Positions 17,460-25,413 of a DNA stretch of 45,027 nt are shown here, piece after piece. The notes under the pieces are model-generated. The model worked only from the letters and a program-made list of their open reading frames with translations, did no database searches and was not told the origin of the DNA. Position 1 is the first letter of the stretch. The number at the start of each line of letters is the position of its first letter. Position numbers and translations under genes: made by a program. The DNA is from JBAPRR01 sp049281195 (GTDB taxonomy: Bacteria > Actinomycetota > Acidimicrobiia > Acidimicrobiales > CAVXTF01), in contig JBAPRR010000173.1 of assembly GCA_049281195.1 (NCBI GenBank), positions 1 to 45,027 on the forward strand. Reading direction: 5' to 3'.

Positions 17460-18287
17460 ATGCAAAGACAGGACAGTCGACGCGTTCGGCCGCGCCTCCA
17501 CTTCGGCGTCGCGGCGATCCTTTCGTTGTTTGTAACAATTTTTGCCCTAGGCGTGTCCGCAGTGGCGAGCGCATCACCGGTAAATGCCTCCGGCCGACAT
17601 GCGACTCCTGCGGTCAACCTCTCAGGGTCCGAATGGCTCATTTACTGGCACTGGAAAAACGACCAGAAGAAAGGTCCGTGCGCCGAGAACTTCCACCGAA
17701 ACGGTGCGTTCATCGACTGTGACGGAACCTCCGGCACCTGGTCGCAATCGGGAGATCAGGTGACCATCCACTATCCGTCGTGTAACGAGACATGGACCGC
17801 GACCTATGACAAGCCGCTTCAAAAGTTCCTCGGCTCGATGCAATCCCCTTCCTGTAATGAATCCGGGGCTTTCTATCTCGACAAGACCGCGAACATCACT
17901 GCCGTCACCTTTGCCGGCGCGCCTACGGGATTAGGAAGCCCTCCGACCGTCACGGTCGAGGGCTCAGGATTCGGGAGCGAACCGGCGAGCGAACCGTCCC
18001 CGTGCGGTGGCACCGGGATGGACTTTCCGAGCGACGACTTCTACATGTCGGACAAGTTGGCCGGCTGGAACGCTGGTGCGCCCGGCAACTGCACGGGACT
18101 CGTCGTCCAGACCTATTCCGGATCGGAGGTCGCCTTTTCGTTCGGGAGCAACTATGACGCTGCTCCCGACTACGACATCTTGAACGGCGGCGACAAGCTC
18201 GATCTGGACATCAACGGCCAGACGATCATCGCCTTGGTGACGTACCCGAGCGCCGGTACTGATCCTTCAAAGGGACCAGGGGATTGA
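17460..18287 (+). CDS. Secreted protein, unknown
   Basis: A 275-residue protein with a long signal peptide (Arg-rich start, hydrophobic 16-38, ending SAVASA-S). The mature part has several cysteines (GPC, DCDG, PSCN twice, PCGG, GNC), suggesting disulfides. The first domain has a repeated SGTWSQSGDQV/SCNETWTATY pattern like a compact beta barrel. The C-terminal part (TVTVEGSGFGS onward) looks like an IPT/TIG-type beta-sandwich followed by a calcium-friendly acidic stretch. AGGAGG lies upstream of the ATG. I do not recognise a family. Confidence 0.75.
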   Translation: MQRQDSRRVRPRLHFGVAAILSLFVTIFALGVSAVASASPVNASGRHATPAVNLSGSEWLIYWHWKNDQKKGPCAENFHRNGAFIDCDGTSGTWSQSGDQVTIHYPSCNETWTATYDKPLQKFLGSMQSPSCNESGAFYLDKTANITAVTFAGAPTGLGSPPTVTVEGSGFGSEPASEPSPCGGTGMDFPSDDFYMSDKLAGWNAGAPGNCTGLVVQTYSGSEVAFSFGSNYDAAPDYDILNGGDKLDLDINGQTIIALVTYPSAGTDPSKGPGD

Positions 18288-18308
18288 CGATCTCGAGGGT
18301 CCAGACGA

Positions 18309-18336
18309 GACGTCAGACGTCAGACGTCAGACGTCA
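18309..18336. repeat. GACGTCA heptamer repeated four times
   Basis: Four perfect tandem copies of GACGTCA lie between the secreted protein gene and the end of the minus-strand unknown gene. They encode the last residues (LTSDV) and stop of the latter. The seven-base period means copy-number change would alter that protein's end. Confidence 0.8.
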
Positions 18337-18835
18337 GAAGATCGCGCCATTCACTAAGACGCTCCCTGATCTTTTCCGAAGACATCTTCAGGGTCGAGTC
18401 CGGAACCGCCGCGACGATCTCGCGCTGCTCGCCATAGTGATGGGAGATCGCACTGAAACGTGATGTACGCCACTCAATGAGATCCTTCGGAGCCCCACCA
18501 AGAAATCCGAAGAGCGTCAAAGCCATCTCGAGATCCGGTGCCACCGGGGCCCGGCCGAACATGGCGCTACGTGAGCTCGCGACCATGGCACAGCCGTAGA
18601 TTGCGTCCTCCGCACGCTCGCCGGGCGCGAGCTCGAGTCTTCCGGCGAACAGGTCGTGACCCAGCTTCAATGCATATCCCTGGTCCGGGCCCGGCCTGCC
18701 GGCAGTGCCTGTGGGGTCCTGAGGTCCCCGGAGCTCAGCGACGCGATCTGCCCGCCACTCAGATGGCGTAGAGAGCCGGAGTGACGGCCGGACGGTGTCG
18801 GCTTCTGGGACTGGGGCGAAACTGGGTTGGGTCAT
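18320..18835 (-). CDS. Unknown protein coupled to citramalate synthase
   Basis: A 171-residue soluble protein I do not recognise. It has no signal peptide or membrane segment. Its ATG overlaps the cimA stop (ATGA) and uses the GGAGGAG that encodes the end of CimA, so it is the last gene of the leuB-ilvE-cimA operon and strictly coupled. Visible segments include a GYALKLGHDLFAGRLELAPGE helix-turn and AEDAIYGCAMVASSRSAMFG. The C terminus is encoded in the GACGTCA repeat. Its place suggests a role tied to branched-chain amino acid supply. That is inference only. Confidence 0.7.
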   Translation of the reverse strand: MTQPSFAPVPEADTVRPSLRLSTPSEWRADRVAELRGPQDPTGTAGRPGPDQGYALKLGHDLFAGRLELAPGERAEDAIYGCAMVASSRSAMFGRAPVAPDLEMALTLFGFLGGAPKDLIEWRTSRFSAISHHYGEQREIVAAVPDSTLKMSSEKIRERLSEWRDLLTSDV

Positions 18836-20493
18836 ATCTCCTCCCCCGGCCCGGTTCCTTCCCATGGCTCGGAGTGCAGAAGACCGTAGACGATGGAGTC
18901 GTATAGGGCCTGCCAGCTGGCCTCGATAATGTTTTCGGACACCCCGATCGTGGTCCAGGTCACCTCCCCGTCGGTTGTGTCTACGAGCACCCTCGTGACC
19001 GCCCCTGTTCCCAGGTTGGTATCAAGCACCCTGACCCGGTAATCGATCAGGTGGACGTGGCCGAGCCCGGGGTAATGCCCGCCGATCGCCTGGCGAAGCG
19101 CTGAGTCGAGAGCGTTGACGGGCCCGTTTCCTTCAGCAGTGGCGACGACCCGTTCGCCTCCGACTCGCACCTTGACCGTGGCCTCTGTGATCGCGGTCCC
19201 ATTGTGGTCGGTTATCACCCGGAAGGTTTCGAGCTCGAAGAAGTCCGGCTCCCATCCCGTCGCCCGGCGAAGCAGCAGCTCGAGGGATCCGTCAGCAACC
19301 TCAAAGTGGAAGCCCTGATGCTCGAGCGACTTCAGCTGAGTGAGCACCTCGTCGAGAGCAGTCGAGTGCAGGCTGAGCCCCAGCTCCTCTGCCTTGAGCG
19401 CAAGTGTCGAACGCCCGGCCAGCTCCGACACCACGAACCTTGTCCCGTTACCGACGCTGTCCGGGGTGATGTGCTCATAAGCGTCGCGACGCCGGACGAT
19501 CGCACTGGTGTGGAGTCCTGCCTTGTGTGTGAATGCGGCCTTGCCCACGTAAGGCTGTTGGGGGTTGGGCGACAAGTTGACGAGCTCGGCAATGTGGTGA
19601 GCGACCGGAGTCAACCTCTCGAGACGATCCGACGGGATGGTGCGAATGTTCAACTTGAGCGAGAGATTCGGGATAGCCGAGGTCAGGTCGGCGTTACCAG
19701 CTCTTTCTCCGTAGCCGTTTACACACCCTTGTACATGAGTTGCTCCCGCGCGTACGGCCGTCAGCGAGTTGGCGATGGCACATCCCGAGTCGTTGTGGAA
19801 GTGGACACCGATCTGGCAGCCAAAAGCGTCGCCGACAGCGGAGACGATCTCATCCACCTCGTGAGGCAGCGTCCCGCCGTTGGTGTCGCAGAGCACGAGA
19901 GTCTCCGCTCCTGCTTCTGCTGCGGCTCGCAACACCTTCATGCTGAATTCGGGATTCTCCTTGTATCCGTCGAAGAAGTGCTCCGCATCAAAGAAGACTC
20001 GAAGATCGTGATCCTTCAGGAATGAGACGGAGTCGGCGGCCATCAGAAGGGCTTCGTCAAGGGTCGTCCGAAGGGCGTCGGTCACGTGGGTCTCTGACGC
20101 CTTCGCCACGATGCACACCGCCTCGGTGTTCGCCTTGACCAGATGGCGGAGGACCTCGTCTTCGTCCGCCTTCACGCCAGCTCTGCGCGTCGATCCGAAC
20201 GCGACCAGTGTGGCGGTGTGAAGACGCAGTTCCGCGGGCGCTCTGGCGAAGAACTCTTCGTCTTTCGGGTTCGCGCCCGGCCATCCGCCTTCTATGAAGG
20301 CCACACCAAGATGATCGAGCTGCTCGGCGACGCGTAGCTTGTCATCGACTGTCAGCGACAATCCTTCCTGTTGGGACCCGTCGCGCAAAGTCGTATCGAA
20401 GATGTCTACAGATGTCGGTACGTCCGACACACCCATCTCGCCGTGGGTGTGCACACTCCCACCGCCGTGCGCGTGGCGCTCAGTGGTCGACAT
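18832..20493 (-). CDS. cimA: (R)-citramalate synthase
   Basis: A 553-residue member of the isopropylmalate/homocitrate synthase family that condenses acetyl-CoA with pyruvate to citramalate, giving 2-oxobutyrate for isoleucine without threonine. The N-terminal TIM barrel shows DTTLRDGSQQEGLSLTVDDK, the FIEGGWPGANPKDEEFF segment typical of the CimA branch rather than LeuA, and metal ligands in VHFHNDSGCA. A C-terminal regulatory domain (about 420-545) would bind isoleucine. The ATG at 20493 overlaps the end of ilvE by 14 bases. The first 20 residues are His/Gly-rich (HAHGGGSVHTHGE), which is unusual. It lies in the leuB-ilvE-cimA operon with a Val-Ile-Ile leader. Confidence 0.93.
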   Translation of the reverse strand: MSTTERHAHGGGSVHTHGEMGVSDVPTSVDIFDTTLRDGSQQEGLSLTVDDKLRVAEQLDHLGVAFIEGGWPGANPKDEEFFARAPAELRLHTATLVAFGSTRRAGVKADEDEVLRHLVKANTEAVCIVAKASETHVTDALRTTLDEALLMAADSVSFLKDHDLRVFFDAEHFFDGYKENPEFSMKVLRAAAEAGAETLVLCDTNGGTLPHEVDEIVSAVGDAFGCQIGVHFHNDSGCAIANSLTAVRAGATHVQGCVNGYGERAGNADLTSAIPNLSLKLNIRTIPSDRLERLTPVAHHIAELVNLSPNPQQPYVGKAAFTHKAGLHTSAIVRRRDAYEHITPDSVGNGTRFVVSELAGRSTLALKAEELGLSLHSTALDEVLTQLKSLEHQGFHFEVADGSLELLLRRATGWEPDFFELETFRVITDHNGTAITEATVKVRVGGERVVATAEGNGPVNALDSALRQAIGGHYPGLGHVHLIDYRVRVLDTNLGTGAVTRVLVDTTDGEVTWTTIGVSENIIEASWQALYDSIVYGLLHSEPWEGTGPGEEI

Positions 20494-21412
20494 GTTCGAG
20501 CCAGTCCTTGTATCGGTCCTCTTGTCCGCGCACCGCGGCAAAGTAGAGCTTCTGGATCTCTCTGGTGATCGGACCGGGCTTGCCCTCTCCCACGGTGCGG
20601 TCGTCGACCTCGCGGATCGGAACCACCTCGGCCGCCGTGCCGCTCAGAAACGCCTCATCGGCCGTGTACAGGTCGGTACGGACCAGGGGTTCGTAGAGCA
20701 CCTCCAACCCGAGATCCCGCGCGATTGTCTGGACTGAGTCCTGCGTAATGCCGGGCAGGGCGCCTGCATCGGAGTTGGGAGGCGAGATGATCCGCTGACC
20801 ACGCACGATGAACAGGTTCTCTCCGGTGCACTCAGACACATGGCCGTCGGGGGCGAGCAGCACCGCCTCGTCGTATCCGCCCTTCAACGCCTCGACCTTC
20901 GCCAGAGAGGAGTTCAGATACATCCCGGTGCTTTTTGCCGCGGTGGGGATCGCGTTCGGGTCGTGGCGCTGCCACGAGGAGACCTTCAGCCGGACACCGT
21001 TCTGTATCCCTTCGGCGCCGAGGTACGTCTCCCATGGCCACGCGGCCACGGCCACGTTCACAGGCGATCCCAAAGGATTGAGGCCCATTTCCCCGTAGCC
21101 GAGGAAAATGATCGGACGGACGTAGCAACCGTCGGTCAGCCCGTTTTCGCGGACGACCGCTTTGCAGGCGTCTATGAGGTCCTTGTGATTGAACGGGGTG
21201 TTGATCATCAGGATCTTGGCCGAATTGAAAAGACGGTTGATGTGGTCCGTCAGCCGGAAGATCGCTGCGCCCTGTGCAGTCGGGTAGGCACGTATCCCTT
21301 CGAACACTCCCGATCCGTAGTGGAGTGTGTGGCTCAGGACGTGGATCGTCGCCTCCTCCCAGGGAATCAACTTTCCGTCGTACCAAATGCTTTTGCTCGG
21401 AGTGATTGGCAC
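20480..21412 (-). CDS. ilvE: Branched-chain amino acid aminotransferase
   Basis: A 310-residue class IV PLP aminotransferase that makes valine, leucine and isoleucine from their 2-oxoacids with glutamate. Signatures are the HYGSGVFEGIRAY entrance, the PLP lysine K160 in TAAKSTGMYLNS, and GHVSECTGENLFIV for cofactor binding. Length and order fit the E. coli IlvE type. The ATG is 3 bases past the leuB stop and the gene overlaps cimA, so the three are co-transcribed. Confidence 0.95.
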   Translation of the reverse strand: MPITPSKSIWYDGKLIPWEEATIHVLSHTLHYGSGVFEGIRAYPTAQGAAIFRLTDHINRLFNSAKILMINTPFNHKDLIDACKAVVRENGLTDGCYVRPIIFLGYGEMGLNPLGSPVNVAVAAWPWETYLGAEGIQNGVRLKVSSWQRHDPNAIPTAAKSTGMYLNSSLAKVEALKGGYDEAVLLAPDGHVSECTGENLFIVRGQRIISPPNSDAGALPGITQDSVQTIARDLGLEVLYEPLVRTDLYTADEAFLSGTAAEVVPIREVDDRTVGEGKPGPITREIQKLYFAAVRGQEDRYKDWLEHVDH

Positions 21413-21415
21413 GTC

Positions 21416-22522
21416 TTAGACCCTTTCTGCAATGGCGTCGCCGATGGCGCCTGTTGACGGGAACGGAGAACCTGCTTTGTGTTCGGCCAGATACGTAGAC
21501 ACGGCTTTGTTTATGCGCTCTGAAGCCGCAGACTCACCCAGATGTTCGAGCATGAGGGATGCGGAGCGGATTGCGGCAAGCGGATTGGCCCTGCCTGTAC
21601 CGACGATGTCGTGGGCTGCCCCGTGTACCGGTTCGAACAGTGATGGACCGGTACGCGCCGGGTTCAGGTTCGCGGACGCGGCGAAACCGATGCCTCCCGA
21701 GACGGCGCCAGCCAGGTCGGTGAGGATGTCGCCGAAGAGGTTGTCGGTGACGATGACGTCGTAGCGCGTCGGCTGCTCCACCATGTATATACAAGCCGCG
21801 TCCACGTGGTTGTAGTCCCGCTTCACAGATGGGTAATCGGCTGCGACCTCGTTCACGGTGCGCTGCCAAAGGTCACCGGCAAAGGTGAGGACGTTGGTCT
21901 TGTGGACGAGGGTCAGCTGCCTGAGCGGACGCACCATCGCCAGGTCGAACGCGAACCGCACACACCGTTCGACGCCGAATCTGGTGTTCACCGATCCCTG
22001 GGTCGCTATCTCGTTGGGTGTTCCTTTTCTGAGCCAGCCGCCTTCACCTGCATAGGTGCCCTCAGTGTTTTCGCGAATGACTACAAAGTCACACTCAGGG
22101 CTCGGTGCGCCGGGCATGCCGGTGAATGGCCGCAGGTTCACGTAGAGATCGAGATCGAACCGCAGGCGTAGGAGCAGTCCTCGTTCCAAAAGGCCGGGAG
22201 GAACGTCGGTCGAGCCGACAGCAGGGCCTACCGCCCCGAGAAAGATGGCGTCGAATCCGCGCAGCTCGTCCAGGACCCCGTCTGGGAGGACCTCGCCTGA
22301 GGCCAGGTAGTGGGCGGCCCCGAGGTCGAAGGGTGTGGTGTCCAGCTTCACCCCGGCCGCGGATACAACCTTGAGGGCCTCGGCGACGACTTCTGGGCCG
22401 ATGCCATCGCCGCCGATAACCGCGACGCTCTTGGCCCCGGTAGAGCCGCTCGCTGTTTTTCCGGTTTCCGTCTTATCGGTCACGGTCACGGTCACTTCAC
22501 CAATTCGCTCATCTGATTCCAT
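21416..22522 (-). CDS. leuB: 3-isopropylmalate dehydrogenase
   Basis: A 368-residue NAD-dependent beta-decarboxylating dehydrogenase for leucine synthesis; the same enzyme type also acts on methylmalate in the citramalate route. It shows VIGGDGIGPEVV, the substrate-binding RENTEGTYAGEGG, VHKTNVL, the metal-binding DNLFGDILTDL and EPVHGAAHDIVGTG. Family length is about 350. The core begins near residue 30 (KSVAVIGG), so the start could be a later GTG; 22522 (ATG) and upstream choices cannot be separated because the AAGG is directly against the codon. It is the first gene of the operon behind the leader at 22628-22666. Confidence 0.93.
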   Translation of the reverse strand: MESDERIGEVTVTVTDKTETGKTASGSTGAKSVAVIGGDGIGPEVVAEALKVVSAAGVKLDTTPFDLGAAHYLASGEVLPDGVLDELRGFDAIFLGAVGPAVGSTDVPPGLLERGLLLRLRFDLDLYVNLRPFTGMPGAPSPECDFVVIRENTEGTYAGEGGWLRKGTPNEIATQGSVNTRFGVERCVRFAFDLAMVRPLRQLTLVHKTNVLTFAGDLWQRTVNEVAADYPSVKRDYNHVDAACIYMVEQPTRYDVIVTDNLFGDILTDLAGAVSGGIGFAASANLNPARTGPSLFEPVHGAAHDIVGTGRANPLAAIRSASLMLEHLGESAASERINKAVSTYLAEHKAGSPFPSTGAIGDAIAERV

Positions 22523-22571
22523 CCTTGCCCACCCAGGTCGCTCTCCTGCGCAGGGAGGCTCTCCGAGCAAC

Positions 22572-22598
22572 AAAAAAACCGCCCACCAGGTGGACGGT
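22572..22598 (-). terminator. Attenuator terminator before leuB
   Basis: On the minus strand ACCGTCCACC pairs with GGTGGGCGGT (one G-U), followed by seven T. It is a textbook intrinsic terminator lying between the leader peptide and leuB, 50 bases before the leuB start. Confidence 0.9.
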
Positions 22599-22602
22599 TC
22601 GA

Positions 22603-22628
22603 GGCGCGCGCTGCTTCCAGCACGCGCC
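22603..22628 (-). promoter_or_regulatory. Leader hairpin between leader peptide and terminator
   Basis: Eleven pairs (one G-U) close a GAAG loop. The hairpin begins at the last base of the leader stop codon, so a ribosome on the leader would melt its first arm. The partner that would form an antiterminator is not evident by eye. Confidence 0.7.
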
Positions 22629-22666
22629 TATCCAATAATTACCTCCGAGAAGAAAGCCCTGCTCAT
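22628..22666 (-). CDS. Leader peptide of leuB operon (MSRAFFSEVIIG)
   Basis: Twelve codons plus TAG, with three adjacent branched-chain codons GTA ATT ATT (Val-Ile-Ile), all rare types in this high-GC genome. It lies just downstream of a promoter-like pair and directly ahead of a hairpin and terminator. This is the arrangement of ribosome-mediated attenuation: shortage of charged Val or Ile tRNA would stall the ribosome and change leader folding. No ribosome site is seen; the transcript may be nearly leaderless. Confidence 0.75.
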   Translation of the reverse strand: MSRAFFSEVIIG

Positions 22667-22674
22667 CGCCGTTG

Positions 22675-22704
22675 ATTCTCGCTCATATCCGAAACTGGAG
22701 TCAA
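22675..22704 (-). promoter_or_regulatory. Promoter of the leuB leader
   Basis: On the minus strand TTGACT (22699-22704), an 18-base spacer, and GAGAAT (22675-22680) form a sigma-70-like promoter. Transcription would start about 1-3 bases before the leader ATG at 22666. Confidence 0.55.
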
Positions 22705-22772
22705 GCCGGATCCAAACGGCCGGTCCCCAGGATGACTCAAATTTGCCAACTTTGGTTCAGGGCCTGCGTTGC

Positions 22773-22778
22773 TAGCCT
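22773..22778 (+). promoter_or_regulatory. -10 box of greA
   Basis: TAGCCT lies seven bases before the GTG of greA and there is no Shine-Dalgarno sequence, pointing to a leaderless mRNA. A possible -35 (TTGGTT) is 15 bases upstream. Confidence 0.45.
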
Positions 22779-22785
22779 GTTTTCT

Positions 22786-23259
22786 GTGTCAGAAACCACG
22801 CAACTGACCCAATCCACCTATGAGCGCCTGCAGGCAGAGCTCGAAGACCTGACCACTCGTGGTCGGGTCGAGATCGCGCGAGCGATCGAAGCAGCCCGAG
22901 CCCTTGGCGATTTGTCCGAGAACGGGGACTACCACGCCGCCAAGGACAGCCAGGGAAAGATGGAGGCCCGGATCCGCCAGTTGCAAGCGACCTTGAAAAC
23001 CGCCGAGGTGGTCGAGGTCTCCGGCGGTACCCAGGACGCCGTGGCCGCAGGGACGATCGTCACCATCCGATACGAAGGAGACGACGACGTCGAGCGCTTC
23101 TTCGTCGGCTCGATCGAAGAGCGCGGCGAGGGGATGGAAGTGGTATCTCCTGGCTCCCCTCTCGGCAAGGCGCTACTCGGACGAGGCAAAGGAGAGCAGG
23201 TCGAGTACGAAGCCCCCGGCGGAAAGCTCCGCGTGGAGATCGTCGCCGTCGGTGACTGA
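22786..23259 (+). CDS. greA: Transcription elongation factor GreA
   Basis: A 157-residue protein that enters the RNA polymerase secondary channel and stimulates cleavage of backtracked RNA. The N-terminal coiled coil holds the family signature LGDLSENGDYHAAKDSQGKM with the acidic tip residues. The C-terminal FKBP-like domain ends with SPLGKALLGRGKGEQVEYEAPGG. The GTG at 22786 gives the family length; earlier in-frame codons run into the promoter and the divergent leader region. It is followed 25 bases later by leuC on the same strand. Confidence 0.95.
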   Translation: MSETTQLTQSTYERLQAELEDLTTRGRVEIARAIEAARALGDLSENGDYHAAKDSQGKMEARIRQLQATLKTAEVVEVSGGTQDAVAAGTIVTIRYEGDDDVERFFVGSIEERGEGMEVVSPGSPLGKALLGRGKGEQVEYEAPGGKLRVEIVAVGD

Positions 23260-23284
23260 CACGACCGACCGATAGCTGTAGCAG

Positions 23285-24787
23285 ATGACCACTGAACCCA
23301 GGACGCTCGTAGACAAGGTCTGGGAGCGCCATGTCGTGCGCTCGGTTGCGGAAGAACCGGACCTTCTGTTCATCGATCTTCACCTCGTTCACGAGGTGAC
23401 CTCACCTCAGGCGTTCGACGGCATCCGCTTCTCGGGAAGAACGGTGAGGCGCCCGGACCTGACAGTTGCCACCGCGGACCACAACGTCCCTACGGAGCCC
23501 GGCGCGGTCGTTACCGATCCGATCTCCAAAAAGCAGCTCGACATGCTCGACCAGAACTGCGCGGAATTCGGTATCCGCTGCTTCCCGATGGGCCACGCGA
23601 ACCAGGGAATCGTCCACATCATCGGTCCGGAGCAGGGGTTGACGCTTCCCGGGATGACGATCGTGTGCGGCGACAGTCACACCTCTACACACGGTGCGTT
23701 TGGTGCGCTCGCCTTCGGCATCGGCACTTCGGAGGTCGAACATGTTCTTGCCACCCAGACCCTCTCGCAGACCCGCCCGAAGACGATGGCAGTCGTTGTG
23801 GATGGAGACCTACCGAAAGGCGTAACGGCCAAAGACCTCATCCTTGCCATCATCGGGGCGATCGGCACTGGCGGGGGTATCGGGCACGTCATCGAATACC
23901 GGGGTAAGGCCATCTCTCAGCTGTCGATGGAACAGCGCATGACCGTGTGCAACATGTCGATCGAGGCGGGAGCGCGTGCCGGGATGATCGCGCCGGACGA
24001 GACGACCTTCGCGTACCTGAACGGCCGCCCGTTCGCCCCGAAGGGAGCCGAGTGGGATGACGCAGTGCGCGAGTGGAAAAGCCTTGCCACCGACGATGGA
24101 GCGACATTTGACAAGGTCGTCCATCTCGACGCAACCGCCCTTACACCTCACGTCAGCTGGGGGACCAACCCGGGCCAGGTAGCCCCGATCGGGGACCAGG
24201 TCCCCGACCCTGCTTCGTTCGCGGACGGCGCACACCGCGAGGCAGCGGAGCGCGCACTTGCGTACATGGGTCTCGTAGCCGGTGTACCGATCCGCGACAT
24301 CAAGATCGACACCGTATTTATCGGGTCGTGCACCAACGGGAGAATCGAGGATCTCAGGGCTGCCGCTTCGGTACTCGACGGCCAGAAGGTTGCTCCAGGA
24401 GTGCGAGCTCTCGTCGTTCCCGGCTCGCGCAAGGTCAAGGACCAAGCGGAGTCGGAAGGGCTGAACCAGATATTTCTCGCTGCCGGATTCGAGTGGCGTG
24501 AGCCCGGATGCTCCATGTGCCTGGCGATGAACCCGGACAAGCTGGCAGTGGGCGAACGATGCGCCTCCACGTCAAACCGTAACTTCGAAGGACGCCAGGG
24601 GCGGGGCGGCCGGACTCATCTGGTCTCCCCCGCCGTGGCTGCCGCGACAGCCGTCGCCGGACACTTCGCTACGCCGGCCGATCTCGATTCAGCCGATCTC
24701 GATTCAGCCGATCTCGATTCAGCCGATCTCAACTCCGCCGATCTCGATTCAGCCGATCTCGACTCCGCCGAAATCGAAGGAGACTGA
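23285..24787 (+). CDS. leuC: 3-isopropylmalate dehydratase large subunit
   Basis: A 500-residue aconitase-family subunit that with LeuD converts 2-isopropylmalate to 3-isopropylmalate, and probably citramalate in the CimA route. The iron-sulfur cysteines are visible in IGSCTNGR and PGCSMCLAMNPD. GDSHTSTHGAFGALAFGIG and TSNRNFEGRQGRGGRTHLVSP complete the family pattern. The usual end is near ATAVAGHF. After it comes an added tail of about 30 residues made of ADLDS repeats, encoded by 15-bp units. No strong ribosome site precedes the ATG. leuD starts 7 bases after the stop. Confidence 0.95.
   Translation: MTTEPRTLVDKVWERHVVRSVAEEPDLLFIDLHLVHEVTSPQAFDGIRFSGRTVRRPDLTVATADHNVPTEPGAVVTDPISKKQLDMLDQNCAEFGIRCFPMGHANQGIVHIIGPEQGLTLPGMTIVCGDSHTSTHGAFGALAFGIGTSEVEHVLATQTLSQTRPKTMAVVVDGDLPKGVTAKDLILAIIGAIGTGGGIGHVIEYRGKAISQLSMEQRMTVCNMSIEAGARAGMIAPDETTFAYLNGRPFAPKGAEWDDAVREWKSLATDDGATFDKVVHLDATALTPHVSWGTNPGQVAPIGDQVPDPASFADGAHREAAERALAYMGLVAGVPIRDIKIDTVFIGSCTNGRIEDLRAAASVLDGQKVAPGVRALVVPGSRKVKDQAESEGLNQIFLAAGFEWREPGCSMCLAMNPDKLAVGERCASTSNRNFEGRQGRGGRTHLVSPAVAAATAVAGHFATPADLDSADLDSADLDSADLNSADLDSADLDSAEIEGD
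24677..24781. repeat. 15-bp tandem repeat in leuC 3' end
   Basis: Six tandem copies of GCCGATCTCGATTCA (two with small changes) and one decayed copy encode the ADLDS pentapeptide repeats of LeuC. Phase is kept with codons. Confidence 0.95.
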
Positions 24788-24794
24788 CCAGCAC

Positions 24795-25391
24795 ATGAAA
24801 CCGGTGACCGTCATCACTGGCAGGGCCGTTCCACTGGACCGCTCTGATGTCGATACGGACCAGATCATCCCTGCGGACTGGTTGAAGCGGGTGGAGCGCA
24901 CAGGATTCGGAGTTGGGCTGTTCTCCGAGTGGCGGGACGACCGTAATTTCGTCCTCAACAAGCCGGAGCACGCGGGCGCCACGATCCTCGTCGCCGGTCC
25001 GAGCTTCGGGGTCGGATCCTCCCGGGAACACGCTGTGTGGGCCCTGATGGACTATGGGTTCGAGGCCGTCGTCTCCGAGCGATTCGGAGACATCTTCCGG
25101 AATAACTGCACGAAGATGGGATTGCTACCCGTCGTTGTGGAGCCCGAAGTGGCCAGAGCGCTCATGGACGCCGTCTCCGATGACCCGGATCTCGAGATAA
25201 CGATCGACGTGGCAAAGAGCACGATCGAAGCGCCGGCCGTCGGCATCTCCGCAACGTTTCCGCTCGACGAGTTCACCCGTGAGCGGCTCCTCAACGGCTG
25301 GGACGAGATCGGGCTCACCCTCAGGCACGTCGGTGACATCGATGCGTACGAAAAGTCGCGACCAGATTGGATGCCGGTATCGGCCCCATAA
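24795..25391 (+). CDS. leuD: 3-isopropylmalate dehydratase small subunit
   Basis: A 198-residue swivel-domain subunit partnering LeuC. The start of the family (GRAVPLDRSDVDTDQIIPADWLKR) and the substrate-binding GPSFGVGSSREHAVWAL are both present, with FRNNCTKMGLLPVVV further on. An AAGGAG within the end of leuC serves as ribosome site. The genes are translationally linked. Confidence 0.96.
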   Translation: MKPVTVITGRAVPLDRSDVDTDQIIPADWLKRVERTGFGVGLFSEWRDDRNFVLNKPEHAGATILVAGPSFGVGSSREHAVWALMDYGFEAVVSERFGDIFRNNCTKMGLLPVVVEPEVARALMDAVSDDPDLEITIDVAKSTIEAPAVGISATFPLDEFTRERLLNGWDEIGLTLRHVGDIDAYEKSRPDWMPVSAP

Positions 25392-25413
25392 GGCCCGACA
25401 AGGTGAGGTTCGG

